A stretch of 64,000 bases of DNA from Ligustrum vulgare (GCA_963555705.1 OY743182.1:54006592-54070591); one strand, 5' to 3'; positions 43,590 through 57,900 are shown, counted from the first letter of the stretch. The notes: a model not told the origin generated them from the sequence alone. Numbers and translations are program-made.

Positions 43590-46500
43590 ATGCGCTACCT
43601 CAAAACCTCCGTCCAGTTTCTCAAGCACTATTCTACTCAAACCCGTCTCCACGATGCAGGTCCCATGGCCTGCCATTTGAAAACCCGGTCCGTGATCCGA
43701 TTCAAAGGACCCGATACCATTAAGTTCCTCCAGGGGCTGGTCACCAACGATTTGCAGAGACTTGAGGACTCGGAACCTGCGGGTGAAAATAGTGCTACAC
43801 CCAACATGCCCGTGGTTGTGGTGCCGCCTCTGTACGCAGCTTTGTTGACTCCGCAGGGAAGGTTTTTGTATGATTTTTTTCTGTATAGACCTCCCCGGCC
43901 TGATGAGAAGCTTGATAGGATTGGGTCTGGACCCGGACCCAGACTCGACCCCGGTGAGCTGGAGATTTACGCTGATGTTGATCGGTCTGTGCTCGATGAG
44001 GTCTTGATGACCTTAAAGAAGTGAGTTTTGGTTTTTTTATTTTGTTTGTTTATTCAATATATTCGAAGGTTAATAACTTGATATTTGTGTTTTGGTAAAA
44101 GTCCGAGTCTTAACAACATTAAGAATTAGTAGAGAATAATTGACGGAAGATTTACTGTGGAAAGGCTAACTTATGAATTGAACTTGAAGCTTCAACTTCT
44201 AAATGTTGCAAGAGTATTGCCAGGATGATAGTTTATGGAGTGGTTACTGCATGCGATAATTATCCAAGTAAAGAAGCAGTAGGACCCACACAACTTGCTT
44301 GGGCGGTCTTTGCGAATGCAGTAAGCAAATTCTTAGCAGAAGCATTGAGTTTATTCTAGAAAGTTGCAGATAGGCTGTTCATGGCATTTTATTGGATATG
44401 GTTTTTGAGAAAGTTGTGTTTTCGAAGGAAACATATAATATACATAGAAAATTGGAAGATTGATTGATCAAATGCTATAATATGTTGGATTATATAATGT
44501 TAATGTCATAGTTTCACGTACATTCCCAAGTTGAAACTTGAAATAGAGGAATGCCTAGATAGCTTGGTTGCTGTCTTACAAATTGATGTTATTGTTACCC
44601 AGGAGCATTTTCCTGCAGGTTGCTCCAATAAGGGGGCAAGATGCTCGATGAAGAGCTTCAAGTGCTTATTTTATGGTGTGTAGGAAATATTTCGTGCGAC
44701 TTATTGTGGAAACAAATTAATGATTGGCATGCCGAAATATCATGGGGAATGGTGAACCAAGTATCTTGCTGATACAATTGTGAGTTCTTTGAGGCAAACC
44801 TTGATGTTTTTTAATTGAAAACTGGCTATAACATGGTGAAGTAAATACAAAAAAGAGAGACCGTAGTGAATTCCTAACAGGAATGTGCATTGGTATCATC
44901 CCTTGTTTACTTAGTTGAATCTAATCTTAATCCCTTATCTAGATCATCCTGGAAGCACAGAATTAGTGAGCATTTGAGGTGTAGAAGGACTGAGGAAGGA
45001 AATTGGAGTAAAGAGTGTAACTATTGAATCAAAATATAAGTTACCATTTATAATTAGCCTACTATCACAATGGATCTGAAGGAATGAGGTGATCCAACTC
45101 GAGCAGTTGTGCTAATTTGTCAGGCTTTCATTACTGAAAACTGAAAAGTGATCAAGCAAGTATATCATCTGACAAGGGAACACCATGTTGTACAGTGCTG
45201 GTGAAAATTGGGTGGTTCATTCATGTTCAGCATTTACCTAAAAAAGCCTCTAATAAAAGTGACATGGTTTGGAATGATCAAATTGGAAGAGGGAGGGGTA
45301 ACTATAATTAACATCACCTGTCCTAGTTGTAAATGTTTAGTTGCTTTAGTTCCCCCATTAGATCTAGCAACCAATGGAGTGGAATGCAAATAAGGATTTA
45401 AACATTAAATCATAGAGCTTGTTTGGTGGAGGTGGTTTTTTCCACTTTTCACCTTAAATTCATTTTCAACCACACATTTCTATGATATCCATCATATTTC
45501 ACACTTTTCTACCACACATTCTCTAAAAAACTCAAAATTCCTCCAAAATATCCTACACCAAACAAGTTCAAGTAGTATGATGTTTTATGTCATATTTTTA
45601 TTTGCGAACTTGAGAATCTCTTACTTCAAAACCTTTTCCCATTAACGGGATTATTTACCTTTACTATTTTGGAAGAATGGAGGTTACAGTCACAAAGCTA
45701 ACAATTATAAAAACCATCAAGATGAAGAATTATAATCGCACAAAGAAAGAGAAGAAATCTATGGATTTGGCATATTACATACTTCTAGAGAAGAAATCTA
45801 CGTGGTTTGGCATATTACATACTTCCATTGAAGGACAGATCACAAAATTCCACATTTGATGTGGAGATACAGTTCCTCTTAATGTCATTAATACTCAAGC
45901 CCTAATTATGACTAAGTTATCTCTCTTCTGGAGCACGCCCTCATTTAATGCCAGAAATACTTTTTCCTGACAAGAACTTATGGTAGTTGAGAGAGCCTCT
46001 TTATTCTGGCTCTTGTTGCTCTTATCTAAGCACTGCATGATCCTTGTTCTTGTCAAACCTTCCAAGGAATTTGTCTTAATTTGGTGTGATTCAAACTTCG
46101 AATTTAATGTCATCAAAAGACTCTTCTCAGGAAGACATGTTTGACTGCTTGATTTTGTATGTATCTAGTGAATCACTAGGCTTCCTGCATAATGAATGCA
46201 CTCTTCCCGACTAGTTATCGGATATCTTTACTTTGGATAGGATTTAAAACAAAATGATGGCCTGATATCTATTTCCACCTCTACACACATTGAATATACT
46301 GATGTGGCTTTGTGCATCCGAGTCATCCTCCATTTTCAATTCATACGCAAAAAATATTCTTCATAGATTGTATAAAGAGGAACACGTTCTAGTTCTTTTT
46401 TCTTCTTGGAGAATAAGGATGAGAGTATCGAGAATCTCATAGGAATCTTGGAGATTTTTACAAGGAGTGCGGGATTAAAAATAAATATGGCAAAAAGCAC

Positions 46501-49500
46501 GGTTGTAGGCATTAACTTGACAGAACAAAGGATTGGAGACATTGTGAGGAAAGTGGGCTGTGACAAAGGTAATTGGCCGCTGAATTACCTTGGATTACCC
46601 TTAGGAGGAAATCCAAATACTATTTCTTTTTGGAACCCAATAGTGGAGAAAATTGCAAGAAGATTGGAAGAGTGGCATAAAGATTGTTTATCAAGAGGAG
46701 GGCGACTTGTGCTTTTGCAGTCGGTTTTGGGGAGTATTCCGACGTATTTCATGTCAATTTTCAAAATGCCTTGGAAGGTAGTAAAGATGATTGAGAAGAT
46801 GATGAGGGATTTCTTTTGGGAAGGAAGAGGAGAGGGATATAGCGACCATCTAGTCAAATGGGAAGTTGTCACAAAGTCAAAGGAAGAAGGAGGGCTAGGG
46901 ATTGGAAATCTTCACTTGCGGAATTTGGTGCTTCTTGGTAAATGGCTGTGGTGGTTCCCTTTGGAATCAAAGGCACTATGGCACTCTATCATCATTAGTC
47001 AGTATGGCCTCCACTCAAATGGAAGGGATGCATGCATGGACATTAATTCCACTTATCGGGCACCATGGAAATTCATTACAAAAGTTTGGAATACTTTTCA
47101 GGTAAACACTAGATTTGTGGTCGGGAAAGGGGATACAATTCGGTTCTGGTTAGATAAATGGATGAGTGACCAAACTCTACAAACATTATTCCCACGTCTT
47201 TTTCGGTTATCAAACAATAAAAATTCCGCCATTAACAGTATAACATCCATCACACCAAAATTATACACCCTTCTGGAATCTTGGTTTTCGTAGAAATCTT
47301 AATGACAGAGATATTGAAAAATTTACTTCCCTTTCCAATTTGCTCGAAAATATCACTATTGACCCACTTTCATTGGATAGAAGAATTTGGACTGGTCACC
47401 CATCGGGTACTTTTTCATGTAAATCTTTCTTCAACCTTCTTTGTCATTCTCCTAATGATTCTAATTTCCCTCAATTCAAATTTATTTGGAAAGAAATGAT
47501 TCCTACAAAAGTTAAAGTTTTTGTTTGGTTGGTGTCTTTGGGGAAGGTTAACATTTGGGATTTATTACAGCTAAAAAGACATGGTTGGTATATTTCCCCA
47601 TCATTTTGTATCATGTGTAGAAAGGCCAATGAAACTATCGATCACTTATTGATCCATTGTGAATTGGTAAAACACATTTGGGATAGAGTGTTGAATATGT
47701 TTGGTGTATGGGGTGCTATGCCTAGACGTTGGGCGGACTTTATTCTGATCAAATGGAACTTCGGGGATAACATGGAAAGAAAGAAGGAGATATGGAAAAC
47801 TTTTGTAATGGCAGGAGCGTGGATGATATGGTTAGAGAGAAATAGAAGAATTTTTGACAATGTTGAAAGAACGATTGAAGATATTTGGGAAAATATTTTA
47901 TTTTCACTGGTTTATGGGCCAGAGCAGCCAATATGTTTAGTGGACTAGATAATTTTTTGTTTCGTCTTGATCCGAGGAGTTCGTTGGGTTCTAATGTTAT
48001 GAGTAATTTATAGACTAGTATATAGTTCTTCTACTTTACATAGATTTAATATTGTTGTGATGGACAACTCGTCCGTGATGATATTTGTAATTTTTGGATT
48101 GGTTTAATAGAATTCAGTTTCCTATAAAAAAAAAAAAAAAAAAAGGACCGAGTACCTACATTTATAGGTCTGAAGAGCTACCTATTCTTTGATAATTAGC
48201 CAACCCCCCCCCCCCCCCCCAAAAAAAGGAAAAAAAAAAAAAAAAAAACTGCTTAAACCTTGGGCAATTAGTATAATATAACTAAAAGAATATGTAACTT
48301 TTGCAATAAATTCTGATTTTGTAGATATCGTTTAAGGTCCAAGGTTGATATTGAAAACATGGCAGAAGAGTTCTCTTGCTGGCAAAGGTTTGGTTGGAAA
48401 ATTGCAGAAAAGTCGTCTTCTCCAGAAGGTAATTCAGTTGGCTGGGGTGGCACTGTTGATCCTTCTGGCGTATCAGCTTCAAGAGGACATAGTTCTGGTT
48501 GGAATTGGAACAAGGATCCCAGATTGGATTGCCTTGGAGATAGAAGCGTCTTTCCTTCCAGCACAACACGTAAGTTCTGTTAACCTAACTTCTCTTGCTT
48601 TCGCACGTCTTATTTTGTTTCATCTATCTTACTTGGTCCATTGTGTGGTCGAAATGTTGTATTACTCGTACTCAAGAACTATAGACTTGCGAAATGAGGT
48701 GAGTTGGAATTAGAAAAAAATTGGTTTGCTGGTGTCTGCTCTTGCCGCGTGTCTTTTGTTCAACCAAGAAATCCTCTGGAATCTATGTTCTAATATTTAT
48801 TTATTTGTTGCAGCACCTCTTGTTGAGGTGGATGAAGAAACTGACGAAGAAAATTTTCTTCTGTGGAGATTGGAGAATGGAGTTGCTGAAGGCTCAATAG
48901 AGATCCCAAAAGGTATATATTCCTTTTTTGGCAATTCTAGAGAATGTAAGTAGAATCCACAAAACTCTCAACTTCCTTTGAAACTGTCAAAAGCCTTTCT
49001 CATGCTTGAGATTCTTTAGAAATGTTTGTATTTCAAATTATGGCTAAGAAAATATCGTATTTAGGAATACTTGCACACAATCTCCTTATACAGGTAAGGT
49101 CTTTGAGCTCCCTATATGCATCTTTTTTAACCCAAAATGTGATTAGACTTTGCAAGAAAACTCCTATCTTGTTCTCTCTTATTCTTCATCTGTTTTCTCT
49201 TGTATGTTTTTAATGCGGCAAGTAGGGCTGTGACTAAAGCAACTGATTTAGTAATGTTTATTTTTATTATTTTCTGTGATGGCCCAACTTCCAACCATTT
49301 TACCATTGATCCACTGGAAGCAGTTACAAGGAAAGATGGCCTGAAAAAAATAAAATAAAAAAATTTCAAGTATAAACTGACAAGATCTTGGGAAGAGAGT
49401 CCTAAAAATGTTCTGTTTGTGAGTACAAAGCTTGATTACATTTAATCTGGCTACATAAATTCATTGGTGAATTACTATTTGCTAATTAACTTTTGTTTCA

Positions 49501-50862
49501 CCCATTATTACCCGCCCCCAACAAATCCACTACCACCAAAAGCGAAGAAAATAAATCTTTGCGGATGCACTAAATTTTCCTTCCTGGATTTTCTTTGAAA
49601 AGATAATTTTGGTTGTACATTTATTCTCCCGAGTGAAAATGAGAATGGGAGAAATTGAAAGATCACTAAAATGGTTCAACTTGTAAAAGAAAATAACATG
49701 GAACTAGTGAGTAAAGCCAAAAACACAACAAATTAGAGATATGAAAGCATTAGCAATCCTAGTTATTGAAGTGTACTTTGTACAAAGAAAACAGCCTAGC
49801 ACTCTTAAGGGATGAACAAATTGGGTATTGGTCAGGCGGGAAGAAAACTAAGCAAGTTTGCTTTATATGAAATTTTTTATTTGGCAGAAGGCCTTGAGCA
49901 AACAGAGAGTATCCAGTTATTAATAATTTTTTTAAGAAAAGCAAACCTTCTCTCTCTCTGTCATTCTTTCTCATTGGCGTGCAATGGGATTGATTAAAAC
50001 TAAGAGACGGGAGAAACCATCTATGGAGGTGCAAAATGTGATTTGAGTAAAGGATGAGCTTCACTAAACAGCGTATGAATTAGCTCATATCCAGGTTTAT
50101 GGCACACTGACACTTATAATTTTACGTCTTCTGTGTATCCATCTGTTTATCCTTTTTATGCTTCTGTTCTGTTTTCTGAAGTATATGTGGTCTGAAAATA
50201 TTTATTTGAAGCTTTAAGTATGCAACTAACATTCTTTAAATTCAACGAAAACTCAACCTGTGAAATCGACTCTCTGTAGATAAGACCACTGATTGATGCG
50301 CTGACTATTTCTATATGGTTCAATTCCAATGCAAGTGCGCTAGATATATAAAATTTGAGCCACTTTTTGTAGGTGAGGCAATTCCACTGGAATACAATCT
50401 TGCTGGTTTAAACGCAATAAGCTTCGATAAAGGATGCTATGTGGGCCAAGAGCTCATTGCTCGTACTCATCACCGTGGTGTTATCAGAAAGCGTTTGGTT
50501 CCTTTGAAATTTCTGGATGATAACCGAAAAGGTTCTATTTCTAATATATATATATATATATATTTTTCCCCATGTCACTATCTTGGCGTCTCAACAATCT
50601 TCTCTTTATTGATTCAGAGGTGGAGCAACAAGTTGCTCCAGGTTCAGTAGTAGTAGACAAGGCATCTGGAAAAAAGGTTGGGTCAGTCACGACTGCACTT
50701 GGATCCCGTGGTCTGGGACTAATGCGCTTGGACGAAGCTTTCAAAGACACGAACACCTTGACCATAAATGGACAGGAAGGCATTAGAGTCAAGAGCATTA
50801 GACCAGATTGGTGGCCAGCTGAGTGGTTTCTAGATCATCAACAAGTTAGTGAAGCTGCTTAA
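43590..50862 (+). CDS. IBA57: IBA57-like mitochondrial Fe-S cluster assembly protein (putative transferase), 5 exons
   Basis: Five exons join in frame: 43590-44020, 48325-48569, 48814-48912, 50373-50531 and 50618-50862, giving 392 residues. The start ([18 protein letters not shown]) is basic and looks like a mitochondrial presequence. Exon 1 encodes the folate-binding-like GcvT core ([38 protein letters not shown]). Exon 4 carries the family signature KGCYVGQE (residues 278-285) followed by [15 protein letters not shown]. Exon 5 ends in [11 protein letters not shown]. This order and length match plant IBA57 (COG0354/YgfZ family), which helps ISCA proteins build [4Fe-4S] clusters in mitochondria. 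An upstream in-frame ATG at 43410 lies before the splice acceptor and was rejected as start. Intron 1 (4.3 kb) holds a LINE and a MITE. It converges with maspardin. Confidence 0.93.
45415..45569. mobile_element. Small MITE in IBA57 intron 1
   Basis: Inverted ends GAGCTTGTTTGGTGGAGG and, from the right on the opposite strand, GAACTTGTTTGGTGTAGG bound a 155 bp non-coding element with CCACACATT repeats. No clear target duplication was found. Confidence 0.6.
45751..45829. repeat. Tandem duplication, 39 bp unit
   Basis: Two copies share GAAGAAATCTA and TTTGGCATATTACATACTTC. They lie in IBA57 intron 1. Confidence 0.8.
46395..48144 (+). mobile_element. 5'-truncated LINE (L1-type) in IBA57 intron 1
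   Basis: This is the 3' part of a non-LTR retrotransposon. Reverse transcriptase thumb sequence comes first ([18 protein letters not shown] region, [45 protein letters not shown]; 46440-47290). A frameshift follows at about 47293, then the zf-RVT domain ([34 protein letters not shown]; 47500-47690). It ends in a 19 A tail (48126-48144). It sits in the same direction as the gene. Truncation and frameshifts make it inactive. Confidence 0.88.
48204..48248. repeat. Poly(C)/poly(A) tract near the IBA57 exon 2 acceptor
   Basis: A run of 17 C (48204-48220) is followed by A-runs broken by GG, about 75 bases before exon 2. Length may be affected by sequencing slippage. Confidence 0.8.
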
Positions 50863-52944
50863 AGCGTTTCTTTCAGGGATTTTGTTTTTTTGGCCTTCTT
50901 TTGGCCCTCCTACATCCAAAGCAATGGAAGTTCCTGAGTTTGTCGCGCTGGAATAGAAGATCGTAGGTCATTCTAGTGATTTACTGTAATTTTATGTAAC
51001 CTTAGCACTAAGATTTTCAGTCTTTGGCAGCTTTTGTAGATGCAGCCGGTAGTGTTTACTCGATACCAAGTCAATAAATAGCTGCACAAGTGATGACTTC
51101 TTTAATAATTATCCAAACGATTTAATAATATATGATCCTTTCAACAGATTATGTTTTGCGATGAGCGGACTTTTCTTTTGTACAATTGCATGTACTGTAC
51201 ATCATGTAGTAGTTATTGAAGTGCCTAATAAATTGCTATTATTACAATAGTATGCCCTCGAGACCTTACCTTGGATCTCGCTGGTGCCACCTAAACGGTA
51301 GGTAGACGGCAAATGTGTGACATAGTGAACTTTTTTTGTTTTTGTTTTTATTTTTTTATTTTTATTGTTGTTTGCGCGTCAGAAAAAGGGTCAAAGTTCA
51401 GACGGGGTTTGTCCATTAGAAGTGAACATTTTTATTTGACAGTTTCAAGGTCGCACATAGTTCATTATAATAATTAAGATAAGTAGCACGATCTAATTTA
51501 GAAGTATCACTCAATTGAGTGCATCCAACAATTTTTTTTTTTTTTTCCATAATTACGAACGTTAATTTTCTCTTACTAATTTTTAAGTATATCACAGTCT
51601 TCTTCTCCTCTTCTTTATACTTATTTTTTAAAATCATTTTGTTCTTCTTGTTATATTTATTTTTTGCTTTTTAATATCAAGTTAACTAGAATGGATGTCG
51701 GCACAATTATTCCATATGATTTCACAAATATTAATGTTCCCCAGTCATTAAAACGAATTGAAGTTGAGGATAGTAAAAGCTTTTTTATTGTTTACATAAA
51801 TTCTCGTTTAGGGCAAATAACGTCTCGCAACCATTAGTGAAATTTTTTTACGAAATCAAATTGTGCAGCCGCATATCATGTTCAATTGAAGACAAAAGTC
51901 CTAGGTTTAGAGTTTTTGCAATTGGATAGTCACTGTTTCGATAATTGTATTTAACTTTCTAAATATAGATCTTCAAATTTGCTGCAGCCGCCGATCACCA
52001 TGTACGTGTTATTACCATTGTGGTGGACCTCCGGTTGTGGCGGGGGGAGATAGAGAGAAGGGGGAAAATGGAACCAGTTATAGTGTACATATGTTTTTCC
52101 ATTTTTATTTTTATTTTTAATTAGACAAGGTATATTTTTATATGTATTGTGGTGTTTTTATAAAAAATATATTGTATTAGAAGTGGTAATTTAATGTGGT
52201 GTATTGATCAGAATTTGTGGTGGTAATATATTTTTCCCGCTTAAAAATGCTACATGGTCATAGAGCTAGGGAGAAAACCCTAGCTGCCAAGCATTACTTG
52301 TGAGTTGTGACTTGCCCAGACCTTTTTGGCGCCGTCGATGACTCACCTAGAACATTCTGATGTTGGTGACTACTATCTCACGTACCGACGTTGTGACCCC
52401 TGCCATTTGGGTCTATTTTTCTTCTTATCTTCTCGTGCCTCCTATCCTAAGACTTTGGGGCGACCTTCATGATTTCGATCTACTTTTCACGGGATCAGAT
52501 TACGTCTCAGGCACCTTTCTTCGGGCTGTTCATCGGCGAACATTACATTGTGGAAATGGGGAGTGTGAAGTCGAGAATGACACATCACCTAAGTTGTTCC
52601 AAAAGTGCTACAATAGGAGAATCGATATATTACTTGTAATCCAACACTATTTACTGAAGACGTTGTCGGGCCCTCTTCAGATTTTGATAATTCTCCTTTT
52701 GATAATACAGTGCTATCGGACTTTTATATGTTTGAAAATGAGGTATATATTCCATCTCATACTTCTTCCAATTCTATTTTGTTTCTAATTCTAATCTTGC
52801 AACTTTAGAAAATATTGACACATAGTGTAAGAGATATTCCTTTCGGAACAATAACCCACCTGATATGGTAGGTTTTCAACATCTCCTTTCAATACTATTT
52901 TTCCTATATTTGAATATTATCTCTTACCATTAGGAAAAATGATT
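50863..52944. other. IBA57 3' flank and intergenic DNA
   Basis: A 3' UTR probably extends to around 51070 (AATAAATAGCTG near 51074 resembles a polyadenylation signal). Beyond this the DNA is AT-rich. The stretch 52250-52800 is GC-richer and may be eroded retroelement DNA, but no domain is recognised. Confidence 0.35.
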
Positions 52945-54270
52945 TTAGGGTGCAAATATGTGTACTCGTTAAAATACAAGTCAGATGAAACTGTGAACAA
53001 CTATAATGCTAGACTAGTTGTTAAAGGTTTACACAGAGAATTATGAAATCGATTATTAGGAGACTTTTGCTCCAGTAACCAAGATGAATATTGTTAAAGT
53101 TATACTATCTCTAAGAGTGAATTTGACTGACTATTGAGTCAATTTGATGTTAAAAATGCATTTCTTCATGGTGATCTAACAAAGAAAATGTATATGGATC
53201 CACCTACTGATTTTACTCCTTCAAGAGTTAAGGTATGTAAATTAAATAAAGCCCTATATAGGCTAAAACAATCACCAAGGGTGTGGTTTGTAATGTTGAG
53301 TTATTCAATGAAGATGTACGGTTTAAGCATACCTTAGCCGACCATACCTATTTTATTTCATAAAAAAAAAAAAAAAAATTGTCACCTTAATCATTATATA
53401 TGTGGACGATATGATTGTTACTAGCAGTAACTCCTGTAAATTTGAAAGACTTCAAGTTCATCTAAAAAATGAGTTTGAAATGAAATACTTGGGGTACTCT
53501 AAAGTGTTTTTTGAGCATTGAAGTATCCGACAAGGATTTATTCTTTTCCAACTTAAGTATATTCTTGATCTCTTAGCATTCTTGATCTCTTAGTAGAATT
53601 TGGTATGTTAGTTTGTGTTCGTGTAAACACACATATTGAGGTGAATCAGGGCACATCTGTCTACTCGAGTCAGATTCCTACAAACAAGGAAAAATATCAG
53701 AGATTGTTAGGAAAATTGATCTATCTTACCCACACAAGACCTGATTTGTCATATACAATGAGTATTGTGAGCCAATTCATGCATAACCCAAGTGATCAGC
53801 ACATTAATACAATTAATCATATTTTAGCATATTTAAAGTCCTCTCTAGGTAAGGGCATCTAGACATTGTGAGTCACATTCAGATTTTGCTAGATCGAGAT
53901 CTAATATAAAGTTTACGATGGGATATGTTTCATTTGTTTGATAGTTTCACTGTTTAGTACGAAGACAAAATATTGTGTTTTGCATCATTCAACCATCAAG
54001 CTTACATGATTGAAAATTCTTCTTAATGAACTTGATTTTTGGTTCAAGCAAGTCTATATTACTCTTTTGTAACAATACTGCAACTATTAAGATAGTGAAA
54101 AAAACCCCGAATAACATGATCGAATGGAAGACGTCAAGCTTGATAGAAACTAAATCTAAGACAATCCCGAATCCAAAAATAGAGATCATATATATTAAGG
54201 TTGTTTTTGATTGCCACATATTTTCCAAAGCGCAAATTCTATCAAATTTTCCTAGTTTTGCTCTATTTGA
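52945..54270 (+). pseudogene. Ty1/copia reverse transcriptase-RNase H remnant, right (parent) copy
   Basis: From 52950 the frame gives CKYVYSLKYKSDETVNNYNA then RLVVKG, QFDVKNAFLHGDLTKKMYMD, VCKLNKALYRLKQSPRVWF, LIYLTHTRPDLSYTMSIVSQ then FMHNPSDQH, and degraded RNase H pieces. A YVDDM-like catalytic box is recognisable at 53400 (ICGRYDCY in the shifted frame). Stops and frameshifts are many. The left duplicate (35241-36345) lacks the first 150 bases. It has no LTRs. Confidence 0.85.
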
Positions 54271-54285
54271 TTGTCATAATTTGCC

Positions 54286-54290
<5 letters not shown>

Positions 54291-54324
<34 letters not shown>
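54291..54324. repeat. Poly(T) tract of 34 bases
   Basis: The homologous site in the left duplicate (about 36417-36426) has only 10 T. Confidence 0.8.
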
Positions 54325-54329
<5 letters not shown>

Positions 54330-54932
54330 GCTGATTTGATGGCATTCTGTGGAAAATTTTTCTTGCACATTTTTTTTTTTGCTCTTTGTTGCTTCTTTTT
54401 TTCAGGAAAAAAAGGATTGAAATAATCGACTTTACTAGATTTTTCATAAGAAATAATGTCAATCAAATAATAAATCAAGAAAATTCTCCAATTTTCCATC
54501 TAAATAATAAATCCAATCCAATTGAAATTATTTACAAAAATCATTTCTATGGAAAAATTTTGCCTAAAAAATATTATCTTTTCAATCAATCAAATAAAGT
54601 CTAAGAGTACATATCAACTAGTTGACATGACACATGCAGTGGCCAGTGTATTATTCTATACAACGATTTCCAAGTTGGGAATGTGTGATACTTATGCACC
54701 AACTTGAAGTGGAGTACAAAAATCTATATAGTTTTTTATATTATTGTACCCATATAATATCTAATAATGTCGGAAACTGAAGTGGCAACTATTGTATTAT
54801 CCCTTGTATATGTATACTCACAGATTAAGAAATGAAAGTTAAGTTTTCTCTCCTAAAAACTGCTACAGATACAATATAGAGCGGTGTTGCGTCTCACTTG
54901 AAACGAAAAACGAAACGATAAGTGTACAAAGT

Positions 54933-57900
54933 TCATCTACACAAGCTGTCTGAATTCTGACACTTCCTATCACTGTACAAGGTTTCAAGGTAGAAAGGCA
55001 GCAATTTGAGAATGATAAACTCACAAGCGAGATTGTACAACACTTTGGTTTGCTCATTATTGGAGAACCGATGGAGCAGAAGAGGCACGTTTTCCGAATT
55101 TTGAGTATCAGTACCTTCTGGAGCCAGAGGTGGTTCGTTTTCATTCAAAGAGCTACCAAAATCCCTCTTGTCATCCTCTGGTGCATCATCAGGATCTCCT
55201 TTTCTATTGTTTTGCTCACTTGAACTCCCACTAGAATCATCCTTCGGCATGCCTCTGACCAATTCTGGTCGAGCTTCAACTCCCACTCGTCTTAGGTGTA
55301 ACTGTTGTAATTGAAGACATTAATCAAGTAATTATTAGTAGTCAAGTTGCATGAGCAAGAACTACAGTTAAAATATATTCCTTCACAAATACCTGAAGAT
55401 GAAGATTTACTTCATCTGGCCGTGAAAGAAAAGGAAAATCACCTCCGTTCTTGAGAGACGCTAGTCTGGCACCAGGGTATCTTTCAATCACTTGATCTTT
55501 AAGTAGCTGAGGAATTGCACAGAAGTCGTTCGTCTTCAAGCAGCCATAACAACACCAAAAAAGTTGTACTGTCAGAATTTTTTTCATTTTTTTACACTGC
55601 ATTCAACCTCATATTAACTTGAGTAACAATCACAAGGTTTTAAAACAACAAATACGGATCAAGACATTTTATTCATCTAAGCTAGCTAGTCCAGTATCCA
55701 AAAGTAGGTGCAGAAATAACAAATTTGTAGGGAAGAATCTAAAACTGCTGACTAGGACTCTCTCTAATTACTGCACTCACGTAAATGCTTATTTAGTCCT
55801 TGTTTGAGCCCCATTTTTCACAAAAATAGGTTTTGTAATAGTTTTGGAGAATTGAGTGTTAAAAAGTAGGAAAAACTTTGGGTTTACTTGCAAATTATTT
55901 TATTGGTAGTATGTGTAGTTGAAAATGAGTTGGATAATGGGGCTCAAACAGGTTGTTAGTACACAATATTGTATATACACTATAATAAGCAAGATTTTTC
56001 TGCCATGCTACTATCTACTACTCGTCCAATCGTCCCTAACAACATTTTATTGCTTTGTTTTATTTTGATAATTACTTCAGTTAATTTTTCAAACCTATGG
56101 AGAATTACTGCCCAAGGGCATCAAATTATCAGGGAGGTCTAAAGAAGTTCCATACCCTGTTAAGTGGTTAGTTTTGATGAGAATCTTGTCTTGATCATAA
56201 AAGAGAGAGATTTGCAACTACATATGTTATATATCTAAAGTTGTGTGAACATACATCCATTATAGTGATTAAGGAATCTGAAAGCAGAAGTGGTCCTAGT
56301 GATGCAGCATCAACCGTCAAACTCAATCTGGAAGCCAAGTCTTCCCTCGACAGAGTTTCAACCTGCAGGGAAGATCAATATTTACGGATTGACTACTAAA
56401 ACGAATACTATGGTAAGTCCACTTGGTACAAAACTCTAGGTAACAGTTGAACTGTGTTGATATTGTAAATAAATTCGAAGTCAACCAATCAAAAAAAAAA
56501 AAAAGATGGGTCCTTTTCTCTTTACCAGTGAAGGAGGAATTCTTTTGTTCATAAATGTAATTCCTGAGGTAAGGCTCTTTATACTTCATTTGACTATTAA
56601 TCTATAGTGCCAAAGTCCCGATCTAAGTTTAGTTAGTAGCTAGCTTAGAAGGAATATAATGATATAAAGAAAAAAAACACTTCATGTTTTTATAGATGGA
56701 TAACTGACACCTTTTGATATTATTTGATTGCAACATGTATAAAACTAACTTGAAGCAATAAGCTTGGGTGTCATGGCAGCCACTAATAAAAAGTTATAAG
56801 GTTCATAAAAGAATTCTTACCTGAGCAACAACGAAGTCCACAGAATCTGCAATAAAAGGTTCGTGGGGGCCGTCATGAATCCCAGATAGGACATACCTCT
56901 TCAGTAGAAAAGCCGGAGTCCAACCAACACTGTCAAAGATCAAGACCGCATTAGAATATCTTATCGCGCTAAAAGATTTATCATCATGTACACACATGCA
57001 AGATACATGACATCATCTGCACGAAGTTCTTTCCTGGATTATGCCTCCTTAATGCCCTGCAAAGGAATCATCCATCCCATGCAAAAAGGGGAACTAATAA
57101 AGAATTCAAAAGGAATACTTCAAAATGGGGGGGATGAGTAGAAGTGGAGGAGAACAATAATCTCCTATGTTACTTTGGCTCTTCTAAATGCGTGACATAT
57201 CAAACATCAAGAGTCTTGACACTTATGTGACACATGTTTGATCTATAAAGTATATCAAAGATGTTTAATTGCTCAAGAACTATTTCAAATATATATGGAT
57301 TGCATTTTGAACTGATCTATCAGATCACTTCACCATAGAAATACAGAAAAAAGATTAGAAAGTATTTATGTTTTTCTAGTCAGGTGTGCTGATTTTACAG
57401 GTCTGACAAAACCAATGTATGGACATGCATATAAAATTTAAGAAGGGTGTCTGCAGTAAATATCTGGCACCATATTTGAGCAAATAAAATTAAGCCCCTG
57501 TTTGGTGGGAATTAAATCAAGATTATAATCTAAGTCAAACTCAACAACTAATTTTAATCACATAGTTCAAGGGATCTACAACTTACAATTGAGATGCTAA
57601 AAAGGTTAACTGTAAATTTTCTAGTTTGAGCATTCTACTGCATATGAGATGCAGATTGTAAACTAAAGGGGGATGATGTTTGCAATTGGCCAAACTGAGT
57701 TATATTCAGGAATGTGAAACAACAGGTTTCTTCCAGTAGCGATGAATTCTAGCTTAGAATGACAGAACACAGCTCTTAAAATTCATATCGTTGAAGAATG
57801 TGGTCAAATAATTTATTTAGAAAATTAATCAAATAAAAAAAGAGCAGTTGAAAGATTTAAATTTTAAATTTAATCTATTTGAATGCCCTTCAAGAAATGA

